Positions 7,952-16,050 of a stretch of DNA of 64,000 nt are shown here, piece after piece. The notes under the pieces were generated by a model that was given only the letters and a program-made list of their open reading frames with translations, ran no database searches and was not told the origin of the DNA. Numbering within the stretch: position 1 is the first letter of the stretch; each line of letters opens with the position of its first letter. The stretch spans positions 46,947 to 110,946 of the forward strand of contig CAJCHZ010000088.1 in the NCBI GenBank assembly GCA_903970165.1. Reading direction: 5' to 3'. Position numbers and translations under genes: made by a program. The DNA is from Betaproteobacteria bacterium. Lineage in GTDB: Bacteria; Acidobacteriota; Terriglobia; Acidiferrales; UBA7541.

Positions 7952-8731
7952 TTAGCTGACCTTGCGTCCGGTAAGGATTGCGGTGCGCGCGTGGAAGAAA
8001 AGTTTACCCGTCGCATCTTGAAACGGCCGTGTGCCGCTCAGATCGTGGAGCCGGTCTTCTTCGAGCAAATGACGGATTTGGTCCGCCCGGTCTGGGGGTA
8101 CCTTCGTGGTGGCCAGCCAGCGCCCCACTTCGGGCCTTAAATCGTCAGCGGTCGTTACCGAATCCGTTTCGAGGCCGGCGTCGCGAAAAAGCTGGAGGAG
8201 TTCGCTGAGAGGGAGTGCGCGAACGTGGGATGGATCGCGCAGAATTTCCCAACGATCCTGATACGCTGCGCGTTGCGGATGTTCGCTGGCGTAAATGTCT
8301 TCGACGACGACTTTGCCGCCTGAGCGGCAAACACGCGTCATTTCGCGCAAGACCCGCAAAGGCTCCTGAAAATGATGCAGCGCTAGCCGACATACGGCCG
8401 CGTCGAATGTGCCGTTTTCAAACGGGAGATTTTGCGCATCGGCAGAACGGAAAGAGACATTGGAAATCCCGCGCTCTTGCGTGCGCTGCTTTGCGATCGC
8501 CAGCATCGCGTCCGTCAGGTCGACGCCAACAACCTCGCGCGCCGCACTCGCGAATGCTTCCGCAATGTATCCCGGGCCAGTCGCCATATCGAGGACGCGC
8601 TCATTGCCGCTGAGATGAGCGGCCGCAACCAGACGCTTGATGCGGTCTTGGTCGATCACCCAGGGATTCGCGGCGAAGGCTTGGGCTTGCGTGGTGAACG
8701 ATTCGCGAACGACGTCGTTATGCTGGGCCAC
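7952..8731 (-). CDS. Class I SAM-dependent methyltransferase
   Basis: 259 residues from a GTG at 8731. The Rossmann methyltransferase motifs are in order: VLDMATGPGY (motif I, residues 46-55, SAM-binding), VVGVDLTDAML (acidic loop binding the ribose), FRSADAQNLPF, FDAAVCRLALHHF (motif IV) and LREMTRVCRSGGKVVVED (post-motif). It resembles the UbiE/methyltransf_11 group. These motifs do not reveal the acceptor; quinone precursors and small metabolites are typical for the group. It is transcribed divergently from the serine hydrolase at 8831 and shares its upstream region. Confidence 0.88.
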   Translation of the reverse strand: MAQHNDVVRESFTTQAQAFAANPWVIDQDRIKRLVAAAHLSGNERVLDMATGPGYIAEAFASAAREVVGVDLTDAMLAIAKQRTQERGISNVSFRSADAQNLPFENGTFDAAVCRLALHHFQEPLRVLREMTRVCRSGGKVVVEDIYASEHPQRAAYQDRWEILRDPSHVRALPLSELLQLFRDAGLETDSVTTADDLRPEVGRWLATTKVPPDRADQIRHLLEEDRLHDLSGTRPFQDATGKLFFHARTAILTGRKVS

Positions 8732-8830
8732 GGCCCTATTTTGCCCGGTGATAGATAACGATGCAAACGTGACAGAACACGTTGAGCGTCGTCTATAGAA
8801 TAGAGCCCAGAGGCTCTGACGGGGACCCGT

Positions 8831-10015
8831 ATGAAAATCTGGGCGATCTGCATTTTGATTGTTTTGGGACTAGCCGAACTTGGCATTCGGCAATCAAACT
8901 CCTTTGCGAACGCCGCGGGCGTCAAGCGCCTGGACGGCAGCTCGATTCCCGTGCAGGAAATTGATTCGACCATGGAGCATTTGCTGGAAGCTGGAAAAGT
9001 GACGGGCGCAGGACTGGCGATTTTCAACGACAGGAAGGTCGTCTACCTGAGAGCCTACGGCTACCGCGATAAGGAGAAAGCATTGCCGCTCACTCCGGAT
9101 TCGGTGATGACCGCGGCTTCCTTCACAAAAGTTGCTTTCGCTTACATGGTCATGCAACTTGTTCAGGAGAAAATTCTCGACCTCGACAAACCGATCTACG
9201 AATACCTGCCGAAGCCGTTGCCAGAATACGACGCGTACAAGGATTTGGCGGGCGACAAGCGCTACAAGAAAATCACTGCGCGAATGTTGTTGGATCACAC
9301 TGCGGGATTTCCGAATCTGCGGCGATTCACCGATGACAAGAAATTGAGCATCCAATTTGAACCTGGGTCCCGGTTCGCGTATTCCGGCGAAGGAATTCTG
9401 CTGTTGCAAATGGTCGTCGAGGCTGTCACCGGAAAACCGACGGGAGAATTGATGCGCGAGCGAGTTTTTCTGCCGCTGGGCATGACGCGCACAAGCATGG
9501 TTTGGAATAGCCGCTTCGAGGACAATTTCGCCAATGGATACGACGAACAGGAGACCTCTCTCGGCCCTGAAAGGCGGCCGAGCGCCAACGCCGCGGGCTC
9601 GATGCAAACCACTCCCGCTGACTTCGCGCGATTCATGCAAGCGATGATGCAAGGCACGGGTCTAAGCAAGGCGACGCGAGAAATGATGCTGAGCCCACAG
9701 ATTCAGATTTTCTCGAAGCATGAGTTCCCTTCCCTGGCGGCGGAAACGACCGAGGAAAACAGAGGGATTCGCTTGAGCTACGGGCTTGGGTGGGGCTTGT
9801 ATTGGACTCCATACGGCAAAGCGTTTTTTAAGGAAGGCCACGACGAGGGCTGGCGCAATTACACAGTTTGTTTTGACGATGCGGGGATTGGCCTCATGGT
9901 CATGACCAACAGCTCTAACGGCGAAGGGATTTACAAGGAATTGATCGAAACGCTGCTCAAGAATCCTTACACACCCATCGAGTGGGAAGGATTCACGCCT
10001 TACAACGCAAAGTAG
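8831..10015 (+). CDS. Serine hydrolase, beta-lactamase class C / esterase-like, secreted
   Basis: 394 residues with an N-terminal signal or anchor helix. The serine hydrolase motifs are SFTK (S97, K100), the second motif YSG (Y184, in place of the usual YxN), and a late GHDEGW segment in the position of the K/H-T-G motif. LLDHTAGF is a further family signature. Members include D-aminopeptidases, esterases and class C beta-lactamases, and the substrate cannot be assigned. A second, only distantly similar member is at 18620-19810. It is followed by two hairpins and then convergent recA. Confidence 0.87.
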   Translation: MKIWAICILIVLGLAELGIRQSNSFANAAGVKRLDGSSIPVQEIDSTMEHLLEAGKVTGAGLAIFNDRKVVYLRAYGYRDKEKALPLTPDSVMTAASFTKVAFAYMVMQLVQEKILDLDKPIYEYLPKPLPEYDAYKDLAGDKRYKKITARMLLDHTAGFPNLRRFTDDKKLSIQFEPGSRFAYSGEGILLLQMVVEAVTGKPTGELMRERVFLPLGMTRTSMVWNSRFEDNFANGYDEQETSLGPERRPSANAAGSMQTTPADFARFMQAMMQGTGLSKATREMMLSPQIQIFSKHEFPSLAAETTEENRGIRLSYGLGWGLYWTPYGKAFFKEGHDEGWRNYTVCFDDAGIGLMVMTNSSNGEGIYKELIETLLKNPYTPIEWEGFTPYNAK

Positions 10016-10031
10016 CTGGAGAGCAATATGC

Positions 10032-10053
10032 GGGGCACGATTTATCGTGCCCC
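10032..10053. repeat. Palindromic hairpin, GGGGCACGA stem (dispersed copy 1)
   Basis: GGGGCACGA (10032-10040) and TCGTGCCCC (10045-10053) pair perfectly across TTTA. A related palindrome with the same GGGGCAC/GTGCCCC ends and the same spacing occurs at 19962-19983, so this is probably one member of a dispersed family. It lies between convergent genes, where it could also help end transcription, but no T-run follows. Confidence 0.5.
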
Positions 10054-10072
10054 CCTCATGGCTGAATGAAGA

Positions 10073-10092
10073 GCACAGGTTGAAGCCTGTGC
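10073..10092 (-). terminator. Hairpin just downstream of recA
   Basis: Read on the minus strand, GCACAGG pairs with CCTGTGC across CTTCAA, starting 6 bases after the recA stop. The bases after the stem are T/C-rich (TCTTCATT) but not a true U-tract, so intrinsic termination is only possible, not certain. Confidence 0.4.
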
Positions 10093-10097
10093 CACTT

Positions 10098-11213
10098 TTA
10101 GCGCGCAGGCTTGGCTTTGTTGGCATCGCCGGCTGCAGCTGCGGCGGCCTTTGCGGGTGGCACAGACGCGGGTGCGTGGCCGTTGGGTCCGTGAGAGGCT
10201 GCATTTGCCGGTTGACCTGGAATGGCGATTTCCATCTTTTTGCGCAGCGCATTTTCCAGTTTTTCGCGGATGTCTTTGTTTTCCTTCAGGAAGATGCGAG
10301 CGTTTTCGCGGCCCTGGCCCATGCGTTCGCCGCCGAAGCTGAGCCATGTGCCGCTCTTCTCGACCAAGCCCCTATCCACGCCGAGATCGATCAAGTCGCC
10401 TTCGCGGGAGATGCCTTCGCCGTAGACGATGTCGAATTCGGCTTCGCGGAACGGGGCAGCAACTTTGTTCTTCACGACTTTAGCGCGCGTGCGCGAGCCG
10501 ACCACTTTGTCGCCTTCCTTGATGGCCTGGATGCGGCGGATATCAATGCGCATGGAGGCATAGAACTTGAGCGCGCGGCCGCCGGTGGTGGTTTCCGGAT
10601 TGCCGAACATTACACCGATTTTTTCGCGGATCTGGTTGATGAAGATCAGAGAGGTGCGCGACTTGGACACGATGGCCGTGAGTTTGCGCAGCGCTTGCGA
10701 CATCAGGCGGGCTTGCAACCCCATTTGCGGATCGCCCATGTCGCCTTCGAGTTCGGCTTTGGGGACCAACGCGGCGACGGAGTCCACTACGACGATGTCC
10801 ACGCCGCCAGAACGAATCAGCGTTTCGGCGATTTCCAGAGCCTGCTCGCCGTTGTCGGGCTGCGAGACGAGCAGGTTGTCCACGTCCACGCCGAGCTTAC
10901 GCGCGTAGACGGGATCGAGAGCGTGCTCCGCGTCTATGAACGCCGCCTGGCCGCCGAGCTTTTGCGCTTCGGCGATCACGTGCAACGTCATGGTCGTCTT
11001 ACCGCCCGATTCCGGGCCGTAGATTTCTATCACGCGCCCGCGTGGAAAGCCGCCGACGCCCAGAGCGGCGTCAATCGAGAGGCACCCGCTGGGAATTACA
11101 CTGACGGGCACGAGCACGTCCTTGCTGCCCAGGCGCATGATCGCGCCCTTGCCGTGGTCCTTTTCAATCTGCGATATCGCCGCTGCCAGCAATTTTTCTT
11201 TTTCTTCAGTCAT
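10098..11213 (-). CDS. recA: Recombinase RecA
   Basis: 371 residues from the ATG at 11213 (GAGGTG lies just upstream; a GTG directly before it is less likely). RecA binds single-stranded DNA, drives homologous strand exchange and stimulates LexA self-cleavage. Walker A is GPESGGKTT with Lys72, the same position as in E. coli RecA. Other hallmarks are NLLVSQPDNGEQALEI, VVVDSVAALVPKAELEG (Walker B region and loop 1), LIFINQIREKIGVMFGNPETTTGG (loop 2) and REGDLIDLGV. The C-terminal tail is unusual: the usual acidic tail is replaced by an Ala/Pro/Lys-rich end (residues about 335-371). The expected LexA box upstream was not recognised. Confidence 0.97.
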   Translation of the reverse strand: MTEEKEKLLAAAISQIEKDHGKGAIMRLGSKDVLVPVSVIPSGCLSIDAALGVGGFPRGRVIEIYGPESGGKTTMTLHVIAEAQKLGGQAAFIDAEHALDPVYARKLGVDVDNLLVSQPDNGEQALEIAETLIRSGGVDIVVVDSVAALVPKAELEGDMGDPQMGLQARLMSQALRKLTAIVSKSRTSLIFINQIREKIGVMFGNPETTTGGRALKFYASMRIDIRRIQAIKEGDKVVGSRTRAKVVKNKVAAPFREAEFDIVYGEGISREGDLIDLGVDRGLVEKSGTWLSFGGERMGQGRENARIFLKENKDIREKLENALRKKMEIAIPGQPANAASHGPNGHAPASVPPAKAAAAAAGDANKAKPAR

Positions 11214-11350
11214 CACACACCTCGGTGGAGGAAATTAGGGAAATTCAACTGCAATGCGAAACCGTGGCCCGGGACATAGCGGAACCGGAATATTACCATT
11301 TGATTCATCATTCCGCCATGCCTTCCATTTTCAGGGCCGCTGGTAGAGAG

Positions 11351-11617
11351 TCAGCCCTGGCGTTCGCAACGGTGCTCGGCGACATGTTCCTTCAAGCGGG
11401 CGATGGCCATGGCCACCCGAACCGCCAGTTGCCGCTCCTCGGCGGGCGATACATCGCGGAGCCGAACCAAGCCCCGCATGCGGTCGCGCGCTTCGAGGAA
11501 CTCGCTTTCGAGCCTAGCATGTTCCGGACAACTTATGGCCAGGGTCGAAAGGAGGAGCACAAAGCACCTGTTGAAAACTACGAGGAGGAAGATAATACGA
11601 AGGCGAATAAAAAGCAA
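11351..11617 (-). CDS. Small hypothetical protein
   Basis: Up to 88 residues. The first 25 or so are hydrophobic and may not be translated. The core, CPEHARLESEFLEARDRM continuing to AVRVAMAIARLKEHVAEHRC, is a charged amphipathic helical hairpin bounded by two Cys. I recall short acidobacterial proteins of this sort but no named family. No clear ribosome binding site fixes the start. It lies next to the broken hicBA module. Confidence 0.4.
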   Translation of the reverse strand: MLFIRLRIIFLLVVFNRCFVLLLSTLAISCPEHARLESEFLEARDRMRGLVRLRDVSPAEERQLAVRVAMAIARLKEHVAEHRCERQG

Positions 11618-11639
11618 ATATTATTTTTCGCTTTAGTTT

Positions 11640-11980
11640 CGCCCCTATATTCAGCTAAAGCAAGCCGTCGCAAATCTTCGTCTTGCCACCCTGCGTCCTG
11701 AATCATTGCTCTTCGTGTTCCGATAGGAACGTCTGACTCAAAGAATGGAAGGCAACTACGACTCGACGCCCGTCAGCGTGACCATATATGCGATGACTAC
11801 CGCGAACGCGATGAAGGGAGAATCCGTCAGCCTCAAGCGCCCGGATTAATCGACGGGCCTGGAGGCCTCGTGGAGCTCTTGTATGGCAACCTTGAGAGTC
11901 GGGCAAGAGGCATGCCAGGCGTCACGGCCATCTTCGAATTTATCCGGCTCGACAAGGACCTTGAAAACGTAGGATCTCAT
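11640..11980 (-). pseudogene. Degenerate hicBA toxin-antitoxin module (fused, deleted, frameshifted)
   Basis: The ATG at 11980 opens a HicB-like antitoxin start (MRSYVFKVLVEPDKF, then DAWHASCPTL). The frame then shifts into GCHT, which matches the HicB CPxLxGCHT region, and shortly after jumps to a HicA toxin core (RRLIRALEADGF, then RGSHRIYGHADGRRVVVAFH). The rest of HicB and the start of HicA are missing. A second frameshift near 11730 breaks HicA; the expected end (PIGTRRAMIQDAGW) is in the neighbouring frame. One extra C in TTCCTATCGG would restore it. The HicA catalytic His (in GSH) remains. Neither protein is likely to be functional. The lower boundary is approximate. Confidence 0.75.
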
Positions 11981-12081
11981 AGATTGGTTCCCTGCAAATC
12001 CGTAGCGACCACTACCTGACATGAAATGCATTATCTCACGTTTTTTCAAGGGCGAAGACAAACGGCGAAAAGAAACGCACC

Positions 12082-12939
12082 TTAGTAGGAATAAAACCCG
12101 CGGGCGGATTTGCGACCTAGCCAGCCTGCGGCCACGTATTTCTTCAGGAGCGGGCAGGCGCGGTACTTGGGGTCGCCGAGGCCTTCGTGGAGGACGTGCA
12201 TGATGTCTACGCAAACGTCGAGGCCGATGAAGTCAGCCAACTCGAGTGGGCCCATGGGATGGTTCATGCCTAGCTTCATCACCGCGTCGACGGATTCCGG
12301 CGTGGCTACCCCTTCCATGACGCAGTAGGCCGCTTCGTTGATGAGGGGCATCAGAACGCGATTGGAGACGAAGCCCGGGGCGTCGTTGACCGCCACGGGC
12401 GTTTTGCCGAGTTTTTTCGCCAGCTCCATGGTTGCGGAAAACGTGGCGTCGCTGGTTTGCAAGGCGCGGATGACTTCGACGAGAACCATCATGGGCACGG
12501 GGTTCATGAAGTGCATTCCGACGAAACGGTCGGGCCGCTTGGTCAGGGCGGCGAGCGTGGTCATGGCGATGGAAGAGGTGTTGCTGGCGAGGATTACTTC
12601 AGGCCGCAGGATCGCGTCGGCTTCGCCGAGCACGGCGCGCTTGATTTCGATTTTTTCGGGCACGGCTTCGACAACGAAATCGGCTTGCGCAACCGCCGCC
12701 ATGTCGGTGGCCGGTTCAAGGCGCGCCAGAACAGCTCCCTTCTCCGATTCGGCAAGCTTACCCTTTTTGATTTCGCGATCGAGGTTCTTGCTGATGGTGT
12801 CTAGGCCGCGGTCGAGGAAGCGCTGCTCGACGTCGCGCAGAATCACTTTGTAGCCGGCACGCGCAAAGACGTGCGCGATGCCGTTGCCCATGGTGCCTGC
12901 GCCAAGCACTGCAACAGTCATAATTTGATCCGCGCTCAT
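12082..12939 (-). CDS. 3-hydroxybutyryl-CoA (3-hydroxyacyl-CoA) dehydrogenase
   Basis: 285 residues from the ATG at 12939, preceded by GGGAGAAAG. It catalyses NAD(P)-linked oxidation of 3-hydroxyacyl-CoA or its reverse. Evidence: the N-terminal dinucleotide fold VLGAGTMGNGIAHVFA (GxGxxG at residues 13-18), the catalytic-region segment FVGMHFMNPVPMMVLVEVI (His of the His-Glu dyad), SNTSSIA, NDAPGFVSNRVLMPLINEA and the C-terminal GPLELADFIGLD. Length and motifs fit the stand-alone short-chain enzyme of butanoate or PHB metabolism (Hbd/PaaH group) rather than the multifunctional FadB. The thiolase at 17343-18527 on the same strand would supply its substrate, although the two are not in one operon. 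Confidence 0.92.
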   Translation of the reverse strand: MSADQIMTVAVLGAGTMGNGIAHVFARAGYKVILRDVEQRFLDRGLDTISKNLDREIKKGKLAESEKGAVLARLEPATDMAAVAQADFVVEAVPEKIEIKRAVLGEADAILRPEVILASNTSSIAMTTLAALTKRPDRFVGMHFMNPVPMMVLVEVIRALQTSDATFSATMELAKKLGKTPVAVNDAPGFVSNRVLMPLINEAAYCVMEGVATPESVDAVMKLGMNHPMGPLELADFIGLDVCVDIMHVLHEGLGDPKYRACPLLKKYVAAGWLGRKSARGFYSY

Positions 12940-13020
12940 TCTTTCTCCCGCACTTCCTCCTGAATACGGAAACACATTGGCGAAAAATAAGTCAAGTAAC
13001 CGAAAATCGGTCGCAGGTTG

Positions 13021-13458
13021 CTAGCGGATGAAAGGGGAGTCGCTCTCGAATTCTTTCCGCAAAGGAACTCGAACGAGGGAGTACCAGACAAACATAAAAG
13101 GGACCATCGCAAGAAGCGCATAGCGTCCGAAGCGTCGCTCGTGTCTAACCGCTTGGTACATCATCCAGAACATGCCGAGGACTTCAGCGATATGAAGCGA
13201 AATGAACAGGACCGTAATAAAAATATTGCGAAAAAGAACCGGGCGGAACGAATACGCAAATAGCAAGAGTAGATAGACGCACATCGGGACAAACCATGCG
13301 AGGAAGTAACGTGCGCTTGCGAGATCGGGCCTTTCGTTTTCCGCAGGCTCGGAAGAATTTGGCGCGACCGGAGGAAGCACCTCGACAAGTTCAATGCCAC
13401 AGTCTGAGCAGCGAGTGAAGCCCTCGCGAAATTCCGCTCTGCACTGGGGGCAGTACAT
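13021..13458 (-). CDS. Zinc-ribbon membrane protein of unknown function
   Basis: 145 residues from the ATG at 13458. The first 25 residues form a zinc ribbon, CPQC with CSDC (CxxC-x11-CxxC). Three hydrophobic membrane segments follow (about residues 50-68, 75-100 and 115-132). The ribbon is nearly identical to that of the protein at 14082-14750, so the two share a recent origin. Function unknown; the ribbon may bind zinc and mediate protein contact on the cytoplasmic face. Confidence 0.75.
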   Translation of the reverse strand: MYCPQCRAEFREGFTRCSDCGIELVEVLPPVAPNSSEPAENERPDLASARYFLAWFVPMCVYLLLLFAYSFRPVLFRNIFITVLFISLHIAEVLGMFWMMYQAVRHERRFGRYALLAMVPFMFVWYSLVRVPLRKEFESDSPFIR

Positions 13459-13497
13459 AGTGGGCTGAGTTTACTACGAAGGGGGTGGTGGCCGGAC

Positions 13498-14010
13498 TCA
13501 CTGTGGCGGGGCGCCTTCGACGATTTCGCGGATGATTTCGCCGGCGAGGGTTTCCTCTTCGGGGGGGACGTAGATCGTAGCTTCCTGGCCGCGGGTTTCG
13601 ACACGGACGGGAATTTCGTTTTCTTTGAGGGCCTGGCTGAGGAATTCGAGGCGCTCCGGGTCATTGCCCGACCAGACGGCGCTCGTGGCTTGGCTCAAGT
13701 GTGCCGGCGTTTCGGCTGCTGGAGCCGCATCGTCTTCGCCGGGAAGCTCCAGGTCCAGAGGCTCTTCGTCGAGGAGTCCCTCGAGAATTCCTTCGGCAGT
13801 TGCAAGATTCGACGAGAGCACGGACACCTCGAACCCAAACGACGCGCGTTGCTCGAAATTGAAAACATCCCCTTTGGGGGCGCCGCTAGCCGGTTTGTCC
13901 ACAAACGGGACGCCGGCCGTCTCCAACTGCTCTAACAAGGAAGAGTGAAGCGCCGGGTCTTCTCCTGCCCACAATAAGACGAGCGAGCCTTGTATTTCAG
14001 GTGAGGCCAT
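13498..14010 (-). CDS. Protein with two DUF2007-like modules, unknown function
   Basis: 170 residues. The start at ATG 14010 is fixed by an excellent Shine-Dalgarno sequence (AAGGAGGAACTC). It carries two related halves: LLWAGEDPALHSSLLEQL near the N-terminus and VWSGNDPERLEFLSQAL near residue 110, each followed by an I/V-P-V/F strand. This resembles the small DUF2007 putative signal-transducing fold, a tentative assignment. The tail (GEIIREIVEGAPP) matches the tail of the next protein upstream (14082-14750), showing duplication. An acidic Pro/Ala linker joins the halves. Confidence 0.7.
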   Translation of the reverse strand: MASPEIQGSLVLLWAGEDPALHSSLLEQLETAGVPFVDKPASGAPKGDVFNFEQRASFGFEVSVLSSNLATAEGILEGLLDEEPLDLELPGEDDAAPAAETPAHLSQATSAVWSGNDPERLEFLSQALKENEIPVRVETRGQEATIYVPPEEETLAGEIIREIVEGAPPQ

Positions 14011-14081
14011 GAGTTCCTCCTTATGCGCAATCATCAAGAGCGCTCGAGACAGGCACTAAGTGTACTCCTCGAGGTCAAGTC

Positions 14082-14750
14082 CTATTCCGGGGGGACTCCC
14101 TCAACCACTTCGCGGACAATCTCGCGCGAACGAGACTCATCGTCCGGAAAAACAAAGATGGCGTTGTTCCCTTGCCGCCGGTCAAAGCGGTGGGGAATCA
14201 GATTCTCCTTGAGAGACATGGAGATGATGTTTCCCGGAGATAGATGCTCGCTGGACCAGACCTGAATGTTGGCGTCTTCGAGGTATTGGTGGCGAGAAGC
14301 ACCGTCGCGGGAGGGCACGTCAGATCCGGTGCGGGTGGATTCGGGTAATTCGAGCGGGGATGGCTGCTCGTCGCTGGCCTCTCGAGGCTCTTCGGGCTCC
14401 GCTTCGGAGTCGTAGGCTTCTTTGACGGCAGCCTCGGCTCTTTCGAAAAACGAGTAAGGAACACCCATCTGGAATTCGCTTTTCGCGCTGAAGTTGAACA
14501 GATGATCGCGGCGCCTGAGGGTTTTGTGAGGGATGTTCTGCTCGTCCAGCACCTGACAGATTTCGCTATGAATGCGGGGATCTTCGCCTTCCCAGAAGGA
14601 ACAAAAGGGATCTTCGTTTGGATCGCCGGGCGTTGCCGTTTCCTCCTTGGCCAGAGCCTCGGGAGTGAGCTCGGAGACAAGCTCGACGTCGCAATCGGCG
14701 CAGCGCGTGAAACCCTGGCGATACTCGGCTTTGCATTGCGGACAAAACAC
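14082..14750 (-). CDS. Zinc ribbon fused to two DUF2007-like modules, unknown function
   Basis: 222 residues from a GTG at 14750. The N-terminus is a CxxC-x11-CxxC zinc ribbon (CPQC, CADC) almost identical to that at 13021-13458. A first module follows (FWEGEDPRIHSEICQVL), then a long acidic linker (residues about 115-155), then a second module (VWSSEHLSPGNIISMSL) with the tail SREIVREVVEGVPP shared with the 13498 protein. It therefore combines parts of both neighbours and may be close to the ancestral form. All three lie head-to-tail on the minus strand. Confidence 0.72.
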   Translation of the reverse strand: MFCPQCKAEYRQGFTRCADCDVELVSELTPEALAKEETATPGDPNEDPFCSFWEGEDPRIHSEICQVLDEQNIPHKTLRRRDHLFNFSAKSEFQMGVPYSFFERAEAAVKEAYDSEAEPEEPREASDEQPSPLELPESTRTGSDVPSRDGASRHQYLEDANIQVWSSEHLSPGNIISMSLKENLIPHRFDRRQGNNAIFVFPDDESRSREIVREVVEGVPPE

Positions 14751-14878
14751 GAGGAGAGTCTACTACATCTTTTTCGTTCTGGAGATTCCGCGTGCCGCTA
14801 AGCCATTGATTCTTAGTGGTTTGGGGAAGCGGTGGCAAGCTGAGTCTTTTTAAGTTGGTGTGGCGTATTCCAGTTAGA

Positions 14879-15529
14879 ATGAGCGCGACACTCACAATCC
14901 AGACCCCGAGTTTGGCAGGGGCAACCTCTCTTTTTTCGACACTGATGGCCGACGACAAAAAGGCCCTGGCGCAGGGGCTCAAGCGGCGCGACCCGGATTT
15001 GCTCGATCAGCTGATCGAGCAATATCAATACCGGTTGTTCCGCTACCTGTTTCATCTGGCGGGGAGCCGCGAACGCGCGGAGGATTTTTTTCAGGAGACG
15101 TGGATTCGTGTGATGGAGCGGGGGCACCAGTACGACGCCAAGAATAAATTTGAGGCGTGGCTTTTTACGATTGCGCGAAATCTGGTGATTGACTGGCAAC
15201 GCCGGAAAAAAATGCAGAGCCTCGATGCGCTTACCGATCCGCAAGAAGGCGCGCCGAAGGAGTTTCCGGCGCTGAATGAGCCTTCTCCATTGCATCTGGT
15301 TCTGACGCAGGAAGAAAAAAGCGGTGTTCATGCGTCGCTGGAGAGAATTCCGGCAGTTTATCGGGAGGTTTTGGTTCTGCGTTTTCAGGAAGAGCTGGCA
15401 CTTGAGGAGATCGCCGGTGTACTTGCTGTGCCTCTTTCGACGGTGAAGTCGCGGCTTTATCGCGGACTGGATGCGCTGCGCGGGGCGATGCCTGCACGTC
15501 CAGCAGGTGGGCAAGGAGGCGCGGCATGA
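14879..15529 (+). CDS. ECF-type RNA polymerase sigma factor
   Basis: About 216 residues. Region 2 (LIEQYQYRLFRYLFHL, then RAEDFFQETWIRVMER and AWLFTIARNLVIDWQR) and region 4 (ERIPAVYREVLVLRF, then EEIAGVLAVPLSTVKSRLYRG) are both clear, with no region 3, as expected for an ECF sigma factor. The start is taken at ATG 14879; ATG 14945 (MADDKKALAQGL) is also possible. Its stop overlaps the anti-sigma start (ATGA), so synthesis of the two is coupled. It is transcribed divergently from the zinc-ribbon cluster on its left, which is a candidate target. Confidence 0.92.
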   Translation: MSATLTIQTPSLAGATSLFSTLMADDKKALAQGLKRRDPDLLDQLIEQYQYRLFRYLFHLAGSRERAEDFFQETWIRVMERGHQYDAKNKFEAWLFTIARNLVIDWQRRKKMQSLDALTDPQEGAPKEFPALNEPSPLHLVLTQEEKSGVHASLERIPAVYREVLVLRFQEELALEEIAGVLAVPLSTVKSRLYRGLDALRGAMPARPAGGQGGAA

Positions 15530-16017
15530 ACAACGATTTGCACGCGCGGGCAGAACAATTGATTGCGCGGGAACGCGTTGAAGGGATTTCTGAAGCGGAG
15601 CGCGACTGGCTTACGCAGCACCTGCGCGAGTGCGGTGGGTGTACTCAAGCTGCACAGCAGACCAGCGAGGCGATACGCGCTTTGCGGGCGATAAACATTT
15701 CGCTGCCTCGCGGGCTCGCCGAGCGGACACGGTTTCGCTTGCAAATGCGCGCGCAGGAGATGCGCGAGCAGGAACCCCGGCGAGGATTGCTCTGGACAAT
15801 TTGCGGAGTTTCCTGGGCGCTAGGCATTGCGAGCGCGCCGTACGTTTGGCAAGGCGTCGAATGGATCGGGCAGCGCACCGGCGCACCGAGATTGCTTCTG
15901 CAATTTGGATTTGGGCTTTGGTGGGCGATTCCGGCGCTCTTTGCGGCGGCGATTGTGGTGCTGGAGAATCTTCGGCAAGCGAATGAGCGTGATGGTTCCG
16001 GGGGCGCCAGGCGCTGA
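15526..16017 (+). CDS. Zinc-finger (ZAS-type) membrane anti-sigma factor
   Basis: 163 residues. The N-terminal motif HLRECGGC supplies H32, C36 and C39 of the Hx3Cx2C zinc-binding anti-sigma signature. Two hydrophobic segments (about residues 88-108 and 125-147) anchor it in the membrane. It starts within the sigma factor stop codon. By family logic it holds the ECF factor inactive until a signal (envelope or redox, unknown) releases it. Confidence 0.85.
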   Translation: MNNDLHARAEQLIARERVEGISEAERDWLTQHLRECGGCTQAAQQTSEAIRALRAINISLPRGLAERTRFRLQMRAQEMREQEPRRGLLWTICGVSWALGIASAPYVWQGVEWIGQRTGAPRLLLQFGFGLWWAIPALFAAAIVVLENLRQANERDGSGGARR

Positions 16018-16050
16018 GAGAATCAGGCTCAGATTTTGGAGAGAAATGAA

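Noticed and set aside
7840..7956. Possible 38-codon small protein
   Set aside because: No ribosome binding site, no known motif, and it runs to the end of the methyltransferase gene on the other strand.
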